Below, one piece after another: positions 31,349 through 42,050 of a stretch of 61,178 bases of DNA. The notes beneath the pieces were generated by a model. That model was given only the letters and a program-made list of their open reading frames with translations. It did no database searches and was not told the origin of the DNA. Every line of letters begins with the position of its first letter. Position 1 is the stretch's first letter. Both the position numbers and the translations under genes were made by a program. The stretch comes from Dyella subtropica (lineage in GTDB: Bacteria; Pseudomonadota; Gammaproteobacteria; Xanthomonadales; Rhodanobacteraceae): assembly GCF_026283965.1 (NCBI RefSeq), contig NZ_JAPDPD010000027.1, positions 1 through 61,178 on the forward strand, in the 5' to 3' direction.

Positions 31349-32140
31349 ATGCAGATCGATCTATCCGGCAAGAACGCGCTGGTCACCGCCTCCACCGCCG
31401 GCATTGGCCACGCCATTGCGATGGGTCTGGCGGCTGCCGGTGCCAACGTAGTGATCAATGGTCGCCATCCGGACACGGTGCAACAAGTGGTGGACAAGCT
31501 GCGCCATCACTTGCATGGCGCGAGCCTGGAAGGAGTGGCCGCCGATCTTTCCACGGCTGACGGCGTCGCGGAACTGGTCGAGGCCGTGCCCAGCGTCGAC
31601 ATCCTGGTCAACAACGCTGGCATCTTCGGACTCAAGCCATTCTTCGAGACGGGTGATGCCGAATGGGAACAGTATTTCCAGACCAATGTGATGTCTGGCG
31701 TGCGGCTGTCGCGGCACTACATGCAAGGGATGTTGCACCGGAACTGGGGGCGCGTGGTGTTCATCTCTTCCGAGTCGGCGCTGAACGTCCCGGCGGATAT
31801 GATCCACTACGGCGTCAGCAAGACCGCGCAATTGTCCGTGGCGCGCGGTTTGGCGAAGTTGGCCGCGGGTAGTGGCGTCACCGTCAACAGCGTGCTGCCA
31901 GGGCCGACGCTTTCGGACGGCTTCAAGGCCATGGTCCACGAAGCCGCCGAGCGCGAGGGCAAGAGCTACGAACAGATCGGTATGGAGTTCGTGAAGGCGC
32001 ATCGATCGAGCTCGATCATTCAGCGCCTGGCGACTACCGAAGAGGTGGCCAACATGGTGGTGTATGTGTGCTCGATGCAGGCATCGGCGACGACGGGGGC
32101 GGCGTTGCGGGTGGATGGAGGGGTGGTCGATACGATTTGA
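31349..32140 (+). CDS. SDR-family oxidoreductase
   Basis: 263 residues. Nucleotide-binding TASTAGIG (residues 13-20) replaces the usual TGxxxGIG first Gly with Ala. NNAGI and a catalytic YGVSK (about 154-158) follow a conserved Ser-rich strand VFISSESAL. The C-terminal ASATTGAALRVDGGVV fits classical SDRs. GAGG at 31337-31340 sets the start. The substrate is unknown. It is divergent from frmA, sharing a 132-base upstream region. Confidence 0.88.
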   Translation: MQIDLSGKNALVTASTAGIGHAIAMGLAAAGANVVINGRHPDTVQQVVDKLRHHLHGASLEGVAADLSTADGVAELVEAVPSVDILVNNAGIFGLKPFFETGDAEWEQYFQTNVMSGVRLSRHYMQGMLHRNWGRVVFISSESALNVPADMIHYGVSKTAQLSVARGLAKLAAGSGVTVNSVLPGPTLSDGFKAMVHEAAEREGKSYEQIGMEFVKAHRSSSIIQRLATTEEVANMVVYVCSMQASATTGAALRVDGGVVDTI

Positions 32141-32152
32141 GTCGACGCTTTG

Positions 32153-32252
32153 GCTCCCTCTCCCTTTCGGGGGAGGGTTGGGGTGAGGGGCGGGTGCTCG
32201 AGACACCGCTTCTACTTCGTCGTCCCGGCGTAGGCCGGGACTCAGTGGCGTT
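32153..32252. repeat. dispersed composite repeat, copy 2
   Basis: Same two modules as 8052-8151: a CTCCCTCTCCC/GGGGGAGGG palindrome with TTGGGGTGAGGGG, then ACCGCTTCTACTTCGTC, hairpin CCCGGCGTAGGCCGGG and CAGTGGCGTT. It starts 12 bases after the SDR stop, in the same orientation relative to the upstream gene as copy 1. Confidence 0.75.
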
Positions 32253-32347
32253 CTCGCTCGAAGTTCGCGTAGTCGCTACCTGGCTCGTTGCGACCGAAGG
32301 GAGTGCCCGTGGGGCCGCGGGCTTCCGTTCTCCTGCCGGAGGCAGGG

Positions 32348-32379
32348 TTACTTCTCTTTGTTTGGTCAAAGAGAAGTAA
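32348..32379. repeat. perfect 13-bp inverted repeat
   Basis: TTACTTCTCTTTG (32348-32360) and CAAAGAGAAGTAA (32367-32379) flank TTTGGT. I recognise this kind of palindrome as a dispersed intergenic repeat in related genomes; only one copy is in the window. Together with the composite repeat it fills most of the 336-base gap 32141-32476. Confidence 0.65.
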
Positions 32380-32427
32380 GAGGGGATTTGGAGATCAAGA
32401 GCAACATCTAAGGCAAAAGCCGGAAAC

Positions 32428-32456
32428 AAAAACGCCCCGCGGTGCGGGGCATTTTT
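32428..32456 (-). terminator. intrinsic terminator of ppa
   Basis: GCCCCGC/GCGGGGC stem extended by an A-run/T-run, with loop GGT. On the minus strand it is followed by a T-run, 20 bases after the ppa stop. Confidence 0.88.
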
Positions 32457-32476
32457 GGTAAAGCTTCAGAAGCGAA

Positions 32477-33016
32477 TCAAGCCTTCTTGTCGGCCTTGTA
32501 GCGCTCCATGCCGGCGACGATCTCGGCCTTCGCCTCTTTGGCGCCGACCCAGCCTTCCACCTTCACCCACTTGCCCTTCTCCAGATCCTTGTAGTGCTCG
32601 AAGAAGTGGCCGATGCGCTCCAACCAGTGGGCGGAGACGGCTTCGATGTCCTTGATGTGGGCGTAGCCGGCGAAGATCTTCTCTACCGGAACCACCACCA
32701 GCTTTTCGTCGCTGCCGGCTTCGTCGGTCATCTTGAGCATGCCGACGGGATGGCAGCGGATCACCGAGCCCGGCACCAGCGGCAGCGGCAGGATCACCAG
32801 TGCGTCCAGCGGATCGCCGTCGCCACCGAGCGTGCCGGGGACGTAGCCGTAGTTGCAGGGGTAGCGCATCGGCGTGGACAGGATGCGGTCGACGAAGATC
32901 GCGCCGCTTTCCTTCTCCACTTCGTACTTGACCGGCTCGGCATCCTTGGGGATTTCGATGATGACGTTGATTTCATTCGGCACGTCGCGGCCGGCGGAGA
33001 CGAGATGCAGACCCAT
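32477..33016 (-). CDS. ppa: soluble inorganic pyrophosphatase (family I)
   Basis: 179 residues. The signature GDGDPLDAL with Asp66, Asp68 and Asp71, plus IEIPKDAEPVKYEVEKESG and MRYPCNYGYVPGT, define family I. It hydrolyses PPi from biosynthesis in the cytosol and needs Mg. AAGGAA lies just before the start. The same window also encodes a membrane H+-pyrophosphatase and a PPi-type phosphofructokinase. Confidence 0.98.
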   Translation of the reverse strand: MGLHLVSAGRDVPNEINVIIEIPKDAEPVKYEVEKESGAIFVDRILSTPMRYPCNYGYVPGTLGGDGDPLDALVILPLPLVPGSVIRCHPVGMLKMTDEAGSDEKLVVVPVEKIFAGYAHIKDIEAVSAHWLERIGHFFEHYKDLEKGKWVKVEGWVGAKEAKAEIVAGMERYKADKKA

Positions 33017-33129
33017 GGTGGTTCCTTACTGGAATGCGGGGGGGAAGCCGGTAAGGATACGGCAAAGCCTGTTGCGTCGCAGCAGTTGGGGCGGCTGAAG
33101 TTCAGGGCGTCGTCAGTGCGCGGCGGCGC

Positions 33130-33966
33130 TCAGCGTTGATAGGGCCGCTCGCGTAACCACTTGGTCGCAATCCATTTTTCGCCGCGGATGACCGGCAGGC
33201 CAGCATGCAGCGAGCTCTGGTCGCCGGTGTCATAAGCGAAATAGACGGCTGAACCGCGCAGGGCCGTTACGGTGAGGCCGATGGCCGGGAAGCCGGTACC
33301 GCCGCCTTCCTCGGGGGTGTTGAGGTACATCACGATGCTGGCGACGCGCTGGCCGCCGCGCGCGGTGACTGCGGTGAAGCCGGGCTGGGCGGGGTCGAAC
33401 CAATCAAAGTGCGGCTCGTACTCCTGGCCGGGCAGGTAATGCAGGATTTGCAGGCCTTCGCCGTGGCTGGCCGGAATCTGCACCAAGTCGGCGATGCGTT
33501 GCTCAAGGCGCTGGATCAGCGGCAGCTCGCCGGCACGGAAAAACATGCCATTGCTGGTGCGGCGCTCGTCGGTCTGGTGACGGCCGTCCACATCCACGGT
33601 GAGTGAGCGCTGCAGGCGCGGGCGCGCCAGGGCGATCAGCTCATCGCATTCATCGCCGGTGAGCAGGCCTTCGAGTACGCGAACGATGGGCGTGTCGATG
33701 CTGGTGCTGACGCGAACGGTGTGATCGCCCACGGACACCTGCGGCGCCGTCGGGTGGCGCGGTTGTTTGCTACCGGCACGGGGCGCGGTGGCGTTGAGCG
33801 CGGCCAGCGGAATGTTCAGCACTTCCGAGACGGCGCGCCGGCTTTGCTGCGCGTCGTAGCCGGCGTCTTTCATCAGGCGCAGCACATCCATCGGGCCGTG
33901 GCCAGCGCGGGTGGTGGCGAGTATCCACTCGCGCAGTTCGGGGCGGGTTTTATGGAAGTGCTTCAT
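33130..33966 (-). CDS. prolyl 4-hydroxylase-like 2-oxoglutarate/Fe(II) dioxygenase
   Basis: 278 residues. The catalytic domain (about 95-275) has the iron ligands His186 and Asp188 (PHFDWF) and His254 (SLHAGLPV), and the 2-oxoglutarate Lys264 (GEKWIATKW). RRTSNGMFF and QILHYLPGQEYEPH match bacterial P4H-like enzymes. The N-terminal ~60 residues form a separate helical piece. It is predicted to hydroxylate proline in some protein, unknown here. It is downstream of the prolyl oligopeptidase gene on the same strand (59 bases). Confidence 0.9.
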   Translation of the reverse strand: MKHFHKTRPELREWILATTRAGHGPMDVLRLMKDAGYDAQQSRRAVSEVLNIPLAALNATAPRAGSKQPRHPTAPQVSVGDHTVRVSTSIDTPIVRVLEGLLTGDECDELIALARPRLQRSLTVDVDGRHQTDERRTSNGMFFRAGELPLIQRLEQRIADLVQIPASHGEGLQILHYLPGQEYEPHFDWFDPAQPGFTAVTARGGQRVASIVMYLNTPEEGGGTGFPAIGLTVTALRGSAVYFAYDTGDQSSLHAGLPVIRGEKWIATKWLRERPYQR

Positions 33967-34025
33967 GGATGCGATTCATGGGATGCGCCACACGCCGTGT
34001 GGCGCACCCAGTGGGTCAGGGCCTT

Positions 34026-36167
34026 CTACTTTACGTGCTCCCACAAGTACGTATAGCCAAGCGCGTTCATGAAAGCCGACTGTTTGTTGTCGGCCGCCGC
34101 GCCGTGGCCGCCTTCGATGTTTTCATAGAAGCTGGTGTCGTAGCCCAGTGCGGCCAGCTTGGCGTACATCTTGCGCGCGTGCACCGGGCCCACGCGGTCA
34201 TCGCGGGTGGAGGTGGTGAACAGCACCGGCGGGTACTTCTGGTTGGCTTTGGCGTTGGTATAGGGCGAGAAGGTCTTGATCCAGGCCCATTCGGCCGGCT
34301 TGTCCGGGTCGCCGTATTCCGCCATCCACGAAGCGCCCGCGGAAAGGTGCGTGTAGCGCTGCATGTCGAGCAAGGCCACCTGGCTGACGATGGCGCCGTA
34401 CAGCTGCGGGTACAGCGTGAGCATGTTGCCCATCAGCAGGCCGCCATTGCTGCCGCCCATGGCGCCGAGGTGCTGCGGGGAGGTGATCTTGCGCTTGAAC
34501 AGATCCTCCGACACCGCCGCGAAGTCCTCGTAGGCGCGCAGTCGGTTGGCTTTCAATGCAGCCTTGTGCCAACGCGGCCCGTACTCGCCGCCGCCGCGGA
34601 TATTGGCGATGACATACACGCGGCCCTTGTCGAGCCAGGCGCGGCCCATGCTGCCGCTATAGGCCGGTTGCAGCGAGATCTCGAAGCCGCCGTAGCCGTA
34701 CTGCAAGGTGGGATTCTTGCCGTCGGCCTTGAGCTTCTTCGGCGCGATTTCGAAGTAGGGCACACGAGTGCCATCCTTCGAGGTGACGAAGTGCTGGCTC
34801 ACGTCATATTTCGAGGCATCGAAGAAGCTGGGGCTGTGCTTGATCCCGTTCGGTTCACCCGCGCCGTTCTTCCCTTGGCCGATCGTGCCGTAATACAGCG
34901 TGGTCGGCTGCAGGAAACCGCTGACGGTAAGGAAGTAATCGTCGCTGCTATCGGCATCGATGCCAGCTGCGGCGATGGTGGACAGCTTCGGCGCACCGCC
35001 AAGGCTTTCGCGCTTCCATGGACCTTCTTGTGGGGTGAGCACCTCCAGCTTGTTCACCACGTTGTCCATCACGTTGAGGATCAACTGGTGGCGCGTCCAC
35101 GAATAGCCGTCCAGCGCGGTGGTGTCGGTTGGTTCGAACAGTACGGTGAGATCGCGCTTGCCGGTCCTGTACTCGCCGGACATGTAATCGTCGAATCTGG
35201 CGACCAGCAGCGAGCCGGACTTGTAAGTCTTGCCGCCGATACTCCAGTCGCTGCGCGGCTCGATCAGCAGCCATTCGCGATGCACGTCGGTGTTGGCATC
35301 GTTCGGCACGTCGATCTTGAGCAGCTTGCCGTCCTTGCCGCGCAGGAAGGTCTCGCTGTCGTAGAAGGCGAGCTGGCGGGTGACAAAGTCACGCTCGAAG
35401 CCCGGCGTGTTGTCACGGAAGCCCGCCACGCTCATGTCCTCAGGCTTGCCTTCGTACACCGTGGTGGCGGCACTGAGCGGCGTGCCCCGCTTCCATTCCT
35501 TCACGATGCGCGGATAGCTGGAGGTAGTCATCGAGCCTGGGCCGAAATCGGTGGCGACGTAGAGCGTGTCGCGATCCCTCCAGGCAACGCTGCTCTTGGC
35601 CTCTGGCAAGCTGAAGCCGTCTTTCACGAACTGCTTGCCGGGCAAGTCGAACTCGCGCACCACGTTGGCGTCGGCGCCGCCACGCGACAGGGAGATCAGG
35701 CAGCGCTGGTAGTCGGGTTTCAGGCATTGCTCGCCGTGCCACACCCAGTTCTCGTTCTCGGCCTTGGACAGCGCATCGAGATCGATCACTGTCTCCCAGG
35801 CCGGTTTGTCCTTGCGGAACTCGGCCAGCGAGGTGCGGCGCCACAGGCCCTTGGGATGTTCCTTGTCGCGCCAGAAGTTGTAGTAGCTGTCGCCGATCTT
35901 ATTGACGAAGGGAATGCGCTCGTTGGAGTCGAGCACTTCCAGAATGCGTTCGTCGAGCTGCTTGAACTCCGGCGTCTGCGTGTACTTCTGTACCGTCTCG
36001 GCGTTGTGTTGCCGGACCCAGTCCAGCTGCTTGGCGCCGTCGATGTCTTCCAGCCAGAGGTTGGTATCGGCCGCGGCATCGCCGGTGGCCTTGGGAGTGG
36101 GGGTTGCTGCGTGGGTCATGCCTGCCATCGATAGAACAAGGAGAAGTGCGAGCGGGTGTTTCTTCAC
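34026..36167 (-). CDS. secreted prolyl oligopeptidase (S9A) family peptidase
   Basis: 713 residues. GTG 36167 gives a clean signal peptide (KKHPLALLLVLSMAGMTHA) and has AGAGGG about 10 bases upstream; ATG 36203 has neither. The beta-propeller (about 40-430) is followed by the hydrolase domain with Ser573 in GGSNGG, the Asp in TRDDRVGP and His688 in GGHGAA. NIRGGGEYGPRWH is the family signature. It cleaves peptides after proline or a related residue, in the periplasm. Its neighbour is a prolyl-hydroxylase-like gene. Confidence 0.94.
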   Translation of the reverse strand: MKKHPLALLLVLSMAGMTHAATPTPKATGDAAADTNLWLEDIDGAKQLDWVRQHNAETVQKYTQTPEFKQLDERILEVLDSNERIPFVNKIGDSYYNFWRDKEHPKGLWRRTSLAEFRKDKPAWETVIDLDALSKAENENWVWHGEQCLKPDYQRCLISLSRGGADANVVREFDLPGKQFVKDGFSLPEAKSSVAWRDRDTLYVATDFGPGSMTTSSYPRIVKEWKRGTPLSAATTVYEGKPEDMSVAGFRDNTPGFERDFVTRQLAFYDSETFLRGKDGKLLKIDVPNDANTDVHREWLLIEPRSDWSIGGKTYKSGSLLVARFDDYMSGEYRTGKRDLTVLFEPTDTTALDGYSWTRHQLILNVMDNVVNKLEVLTPQEGPWKRESLGGAPKLSTIAAAGIDADSSDDYFLTVSGFLQPTTLYYGTIGQGKNGAGEPNGIKHSPSFFDASKYDVSQHFVTSKDGTRVPYFEIAPKKLKADGKNPTLQYGYGGFEISLQPAYSGSMGRAWLDKGRVYVIANIRGGGEYGPRWHKAALKANRLRAYEDFAAVSEDLFKRKITSPQHLGAMGGSNGGLLMGNMLTLYPQLYGAIVSQVALLDMQRYTHLSAGASWMAEYGDPDKPAEWAWIKTFSPYTNAKANQKYPPVLFTTSTRDDRVGPVHARKMYAKLAALGYDTSFYENIEGGHGAAADNKQSAFMNALGYTYLWEHVK

Positions 36168-36226
36168 GTGCGAGTTCCCTCTGCTACGGAGTGAGTACCC
36201 CATTCAATCAGCCTTGGCCGGGTCCG

Positions 36227-37708
36227 TCACCTGCTGGAAGACACTGCGGAAGGCCATGTCTGCCGGCTGAGGGCGCGAGCCATACGGCGTACGGCGTCGT
36301 CCAATTCGCTCTCGTCGTGATAGGTGAAGCCCAGCCGCAAGAAGGATTGAGCGCGCTGGTGGAAGTCGTAGCGGCGGGCGTCGAAGAACAGCACGCCTTC
36401 GCGTTCGCCATCGCGCGACCAGCGGGCCACGTCGATGCCGTCGTCGGCACGAACCCACAAGCCCATGCCGCCCTCGGGCAGGCGGAAATGCACGGCGCCA
36501 CCCAGGTGCCGGGTGAGCGCCTCGGCCAGCGCATCGCGTCGCGCGGCATACGTCCGGCGCATGCGCCGCACATGGCGCAGCAGTTCACCGTCTTCGAACA
36601 GCTCGGCGATGGCGCATTCCATGGCGGCGTCGCTGCGTGCATCGCTGGCTGCGCGCATGCTCTGCAGCCGCGCGAATACCGCGGGCGGCGCCACCACGAA
36701 GCCAGTGCTCACGCCGGGCGCAAGCAGATTGGATAGCGAGCCGATGTAGACCACGTTGGCGCGCCCGGCGCCGGCCGCGATGGGCAGGATCGGTTTGCCC
36801 TCGTAGTGAAACTCATGGTCGTAGTCATCCTCGATGATGGCGAAGCCATGCTGGAGCGCCAGCTCGGCCAAGCGTGCGCGGCGCGCCGGCGACATCACGG
36901 TGGTGGTGGGGAACTGATGGTGGGGTGTGAGGAAGACGGCGCGGATGGTTTGTTGTCTCAGCAGGGCTTCCAACGCATCGACGTCCAGCCCGCCGCTGTC
37001 CACCGCGATAGGTACCAGTTGCGCGCCGGCCAGCTTCAGCACGCTCCAGGCTGGGGGATAGCCGAAGGCTTCGACCGCGACGGTGTCGCCGGGCCCGATC
37101 AAGGTACGCGCGACCAGATCGATGCCCTGCTCGATGCTGCGCGTGACCATCAAATTGTCGGGCGTCGCCAGCAGACCGCGGGTGCGCGCCAGCATGGCGG
37201 CGAGTTCGGTGCGCAGGCGGATATGCCCGCAGGGGTGAGGCGCGACCAGCAAGCTGCGACCACGATGCTCAATGGCACGGCGGAAGGCGCGGGCCAATGC
37301 GCGCGCTGGAAACAGTCGGGCGTCCGGCGCGCCGTTGGACATCATCAGTACGCCAGGTGCCGGCGCATGGCCCGCCATCGGCAATGGCAGTGGGGGCATG
37401 AGCGAATACGTGGGCGTCTGTTCGGTCATCGCCGGAGCGTCCGGCGGCGGCGCTGCCGGTTCGCCGACGAAGGTGCCACCGCCGATGCGTGTACTGACCA
37501 GCCCCTCGGCGACCAACTCGCTGTAGCCGGCGACGATGGTGTTGCGGTTCACACCGAGGCGCAGCGCGAGTTCGCGTGAACCGGGCAAGGCCTCGCCAGG
37601 TTTCAGTCGTCCGCAGCGGATGTCGTCGGCAATCGTACCCGCAAGCTGCAGGAACAGCGGCAGCTCGCGTCCGGGGTCGAGTGCGATGGCAAGCTCCCAG
37701 CGGCGCAT
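36227..37708 (-). CDS. MocR/PdxR-type GntR regulator with degenerate aminotransferase domain
   Basis: 493 residues: a GntR winged helix (about 10-80; LPGSRELALRLGVNRNTIVAGYSEL) joined to a fold-type I aminotransferase domain (about 115-480). EDDYDHEFHYEG and PHHQFPTTTVMS are intact. The PLP-lysine motif, normally S-x-S-K, reads GSLSNLLAPGVSTGF: Asn327 stands where the Schiff-base lysine should be, and Ser334 where the phosphate-binding Arg is expected. It probably still binds DNA and may sense a ligand without covalent PLP. It is divergent from the HAF-repeat gene (102 bases), a candidate target. Confidence 0.88.
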   Translation of the reverse strand: MRRWELAIALDPGRELPLFLQLAGTIADDIRCGRLKPGEALPGSRELALRLGVNRNTIVAGYSELVAEGLVSTRIGGGTFVGEPAAPPPDAPAMTEQTPTYSLMPPLPLPMAGHAPAPGVLMMSNGAPDARLFPARALARAFRRAIEHRGRSLLVAPHPCGHIRLRTELAAMLARTRGLLATPDNLMVTRSIEQGIDLVARTLIGPGDTVAVEAFGYPPAWSVLKLAGAQLVPIAVDSGGLDVDALEALLRQQTIRAVFLTPHHQFPTTTVMSPARRARLAELALQHGFAIIEDDYDHEFHYEGKPILPIAAGAGRANVVYIGSLSNLLAPGVSTGFVVAPPAVFARLQSMRAASDARSDAAMECAIAELFEDGELLRHVRRMRRTYAARRDALAEALTRHLGGAVHFRLPEGGMGLWVRADDGIDVARWSRDGEREGVLFFDARRYDFHQRAQSFLRLGFTYHDESELDDAVRRMARALSRQTWPSAVSSSR

Positions 37709-37810
37709 ACACCAATTTTAGGCACAACCGGACCAGAGGAAATGTGAGAAGTGGAACTCCCCGGGTTGCGCGGCCGGCGGCACGCTCCGGGCACTACAAA
37801 GGAGGGTCGT

Positions 37811-39094
37811 ATGCGTCCGCTTCCTCACATCGTTCTAGCCGCTGCCTGCGCCGCGGCATGTCCCATGCTGGCCTGGAGCCAAGTCCAGTACAGCGTGGTC
37901 CATCTCTCCGCGCTCGGCGGCACGTTCAGCTCGGGCAACAGCGTCAACGATCTTGGTCTGGTGAGCGGTGTCTCCAACCAGCCGGGCGATCAGTCCGGGC
38001 ATGCCGCGCTCTGGTTGAACGGGGCTGTTCATGATCTCGGTACGCTCGGCGGCCTCAATAGCGATATCCAGTGGCCGGCCAAGAACAACTTCGGCCTGCT
38101 TGCCGGCATCGCACAGACCGGCCAGCCAGACCCTCTCGGCGAAGGCTGGAGCTGTTCGGCCTTCTTCCCCTCGGCGACGGCGACCAGCAGCACCTGCCTG
38201 GGTTTCGTGTGGGCCTGGGGGACCATGCGCGCGCTGCCTACGCTGGGCGGCAACAACGGTTTCGCTGCTGGCGTGAACGACCTGGGGCAGATCACCGGCT
38301 GGGCTGAAAACACCATCCAAGATCCGACCTGCGACACGGTCAACAGCGGCCAGGTCTTGCAGTTCCGTCCGGTCGTGTGGGGCCCGGACCCGAACCAGCT
38401 CCGCGAGCTGCCTTTGTTGACCGGCGATACCTCCGGCGCCGCCACGGCGCTCAACGACGTGGGCCAGATGGTTGGCATCTCCGGTCTCTGTGATCAGGCG
38501 GTAGGGCGTTTCAGTGCGCGTCACGCGGTGCTCTGGCAGAACGGCACGGTGACCGATATCGGCAATCTCGGCGGCGTGGCATGGCACACCCCGATGGCGA
38601 TCAACCTGCAAGGTCACGTGGTGGGCTTCTCCAACGTGTCAGCGAGCGATGGCGGCCACTTGCACGAGCATGCGTTCCTTTGGACGCGCAACGCCGGCAT
38701 GCAGGACCTCGGCACGCTCTATCCCGGCGACGTGCACAGCCAGGCTTTCGGCATCAACGCACGCGATCAGGTGGTGGGCCTTTCGTGTACCGCGCACTTC
38801 GCCAGCTGCCACGCCTTCCTGTGGGAGAACGGCCGGATGACCGACCTCAATACGCTGGCGACGCAGGGTGACGCGGGCCTGCTCGCGCAGGCGCTGGACA
38901 TCAACGACGAAGGCGAGATCACGGGGCTGGCGATCGATCCGGTCACAGGCGATCAGGTGGGATTTCTGGCGAAGCCGGTCTACGGCGCCGCAGGCCGGCA
39001 TCGGGATGCTGTGCGCAATGTGTCGATGCCCGACGCGATGCGGACGCAGTTCTTGCGTCGTCTGAAACTCGATCGGGAGTCCTCGATCCCATAG
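37811..39094 (+). CDS. secreted HAF-repeat protein
   Basis: 427 residues with a signal peptide (MRPLPHIVLAAACAAACPMLAWS). The body is built of extracellular HAF repeats, each with H-A-x-L-W, then D-L/I-G-x-L-G-G; examples are HAALWLNGAVHDLGTLGG, HAVLWQNGTVTDIGNLGG and HAFLWENGRMTDL. Interspersed AxGINxxDQVVG units suggest a beta-propeller-like fold. Function is unknown. GGAGG lies 5 bases before ATG 37811. Regulation by the divergent MocR protein is possible. A terminator follows. Confidence 0.88.
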   Translation: MRPLPHIVLAAACAAACPMLAWSQVQYSVVHLSALGGTFSSGNSVNDLGLVSGVSNQPGDQSGHAALWLNGAVHDLGTLGGLNSDIQWPAKNNFGLLAGIAQTGQPDPLGEGWSCSAFFPSATATSSTCLGFVWAWGTMRALPTLGGNNGFAAGVNDLGQITGWAENTIQDPTCDTVNSGQVLQFRPVVWGPDPNQLRELPLLTGDTSGAATALNDVGQMVGISGLCDQAVGRFSARHAVLWQNGTVTDIGNLGGVAWHTPMAINLQGHVVGFSNVSASDGGHLHEHAFLWTRNAGMQDLGTLYPGDVHSQAFGINARDQVVGLSCTAHFASCHAFLWENGRMTDLNTLATQGDAGLLAQALDINDEGEITGLAIDPVTGDQVGFLAKPVYGAAGRHRDAVRNVSMPDAMRTQFLRRLKLDRESSIP

Positions 39095-39112
39095 CCGATC
39101 TCGGTCGGGATC

Positions 39113-39144
39113 AAACAGGGTAGGGGTGGTCCCTACCCTGTTTT
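39113..39144 (+). terminator. intrinsic terminator of the HAF-repeat gene
   Basis: A 13-base perfect stem (39113-39125 with 39131-39143), loop GTGGT, then T-rich sequence. Confidence 0.88.
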
Positions 39145-39163
39145 CTTTCGGCATGCGTGCGCC

Positions 39164-41212
<2,049 letters not shown>

Positions 41213-41326
41213 CGGAGCCTCCCCATCGGTTGTAGTGACCGCCCGTTGCGGGCGGTTCCGTCGAGTATAGGCAGAGGTTGACGGCCGTTCTGTTGTGCGA
41301 CGCAACGCGTGGGCAGAGAGCGCACA

Positions 41327-41358
41327 ACAAAAAAGGCGATGTCCGGAGACATCGCCTT
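41327..41358 (-). terminator. intrinsic terminator of the RcnB-like gene
   Basis: AAGGCGATGTC (41333-41343) pairs perfectly with GACATCGCCTT (41348-41358); on the minus strand a six-T run follows, 22 bases after the stop. Confidence 0.9.
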
Positions 41359-41380
41359 GCTGTGGCGCCCCTCGCTGTGG

Positions 41381-41740
41381 TCAGCGAATGACCATGTCGA
41401 GGATCACGCCCGAGCCCATCGAGACCAACAGATAGCTGCGGTCGTCGCGCACCCAGTGATAGCCGTACGGCGGCGGACGCAGGCGGTAGTAGCCGTAGTC
41501 GCGCACCACATAGGAGGGGCCGTAGTAACGTTCGCCGCGTGCCCAGCGTTGCGGGCCGTGACGATGCCCGTAGTAGCGACGGTCATCGCGATAGTAACGG
41601 TGGTCGCCATGCCCGCGGTCGTGGTCGCGATCGTAGCCATGGCCATGACCGCGACGATCGTCGTGGTCGCGATCGGCCAGCGCCATGCCGCTGCTGGCGA
41701 ACAGAGCGAGGGCGACGAACAGTTGGGGGATGGTCTTCAT
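41381..41740 (-). CDS. RcnB-family periplasmic protein
   Basis: 119 residues: a signal peptide (MKTIPQLFVALALFASSGMALA), a His/Asp/Arg-rich linker (HDDRRGHGHGYDRDHDRGHGDH) that may bind metal, then the RcnB domain with RWARGERYYGPSYVVRDY, YRLRPPPYGYHWVR and LLVSMGSGVILDMV. RcnB affects nickel/cobalt balance in E. coli; most family members are uncharacterised. AGGAG lies 6 bases upstream of start 41740. Confidence 0.87.
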   Translation of the reverse strand: MKTIPQLFVALALFASSGMALADRDHDDRRGHGHGYDRDHDRGHGDHRYYRDDRRYYGHRHGPQRWARGERYYGPSYVVRDYGYYRLRPPPYGYHWVRDDRSYLLVSMGSGVILDMVIR

Positions 41741-41879
41741 AGGCGCTCCTGTGGCGACCCGCGTGCAGGTGCCGCCAGCGGGGGAGGTCAATCGTAAAAA
41801 TTTGTGCCTGAACGTAAGGGGCGTGGGAGCGCCTGTTGGCGTTGAATGCGGCAGTCGACCTGTTCGGTGCCATGCCCAC

Positions 41880-42044
41880 ATGGGTTACCGTTCGGTCTAC
41901 CAGCGGACTATCCGTATCACTCTCAAGGCGGGCAAGGTGATGCATATCGAGACGGTCGAGCGCACGCGTGAGGCGATCCCCGCGAGTACCGAGCTGGAGC
42001 GGTGTGAGCTGGAAGAGATGGCCAAACCGAACAGCCATCGCTGA
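41880..42044 (+). CDS. possible small protein upstream of the hydrolase
   Basis: 54 residues ending 6 bases before the hydrolase start, so it would be co-transcribed. The sequence is charged (TLKAGKVMHIETVERTREAI, ELERCELEEMAKP) without membrane segments. No ribosome site is evident before ATG 41880; an internal ATG at 41940 would leave 34 residues. No family is recognised. It may be only leader sequence. Confidence 0.3.
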   Translation: MGYRSVYQRTIRITLKAGKVMHIETVERTREAIPASTELERCELEEMAKPNSHR

Positions 42045-42050
42045 GCTGCC

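Noticed and set aside
33969..36134. A 721-codon open frame antisense to the prolyl oligopeptidase
   Set aside because: A shadow of the real gene: catalytic motifs and a signal peptide are on the minus strand, and the plus-strand product has no recognisable features.
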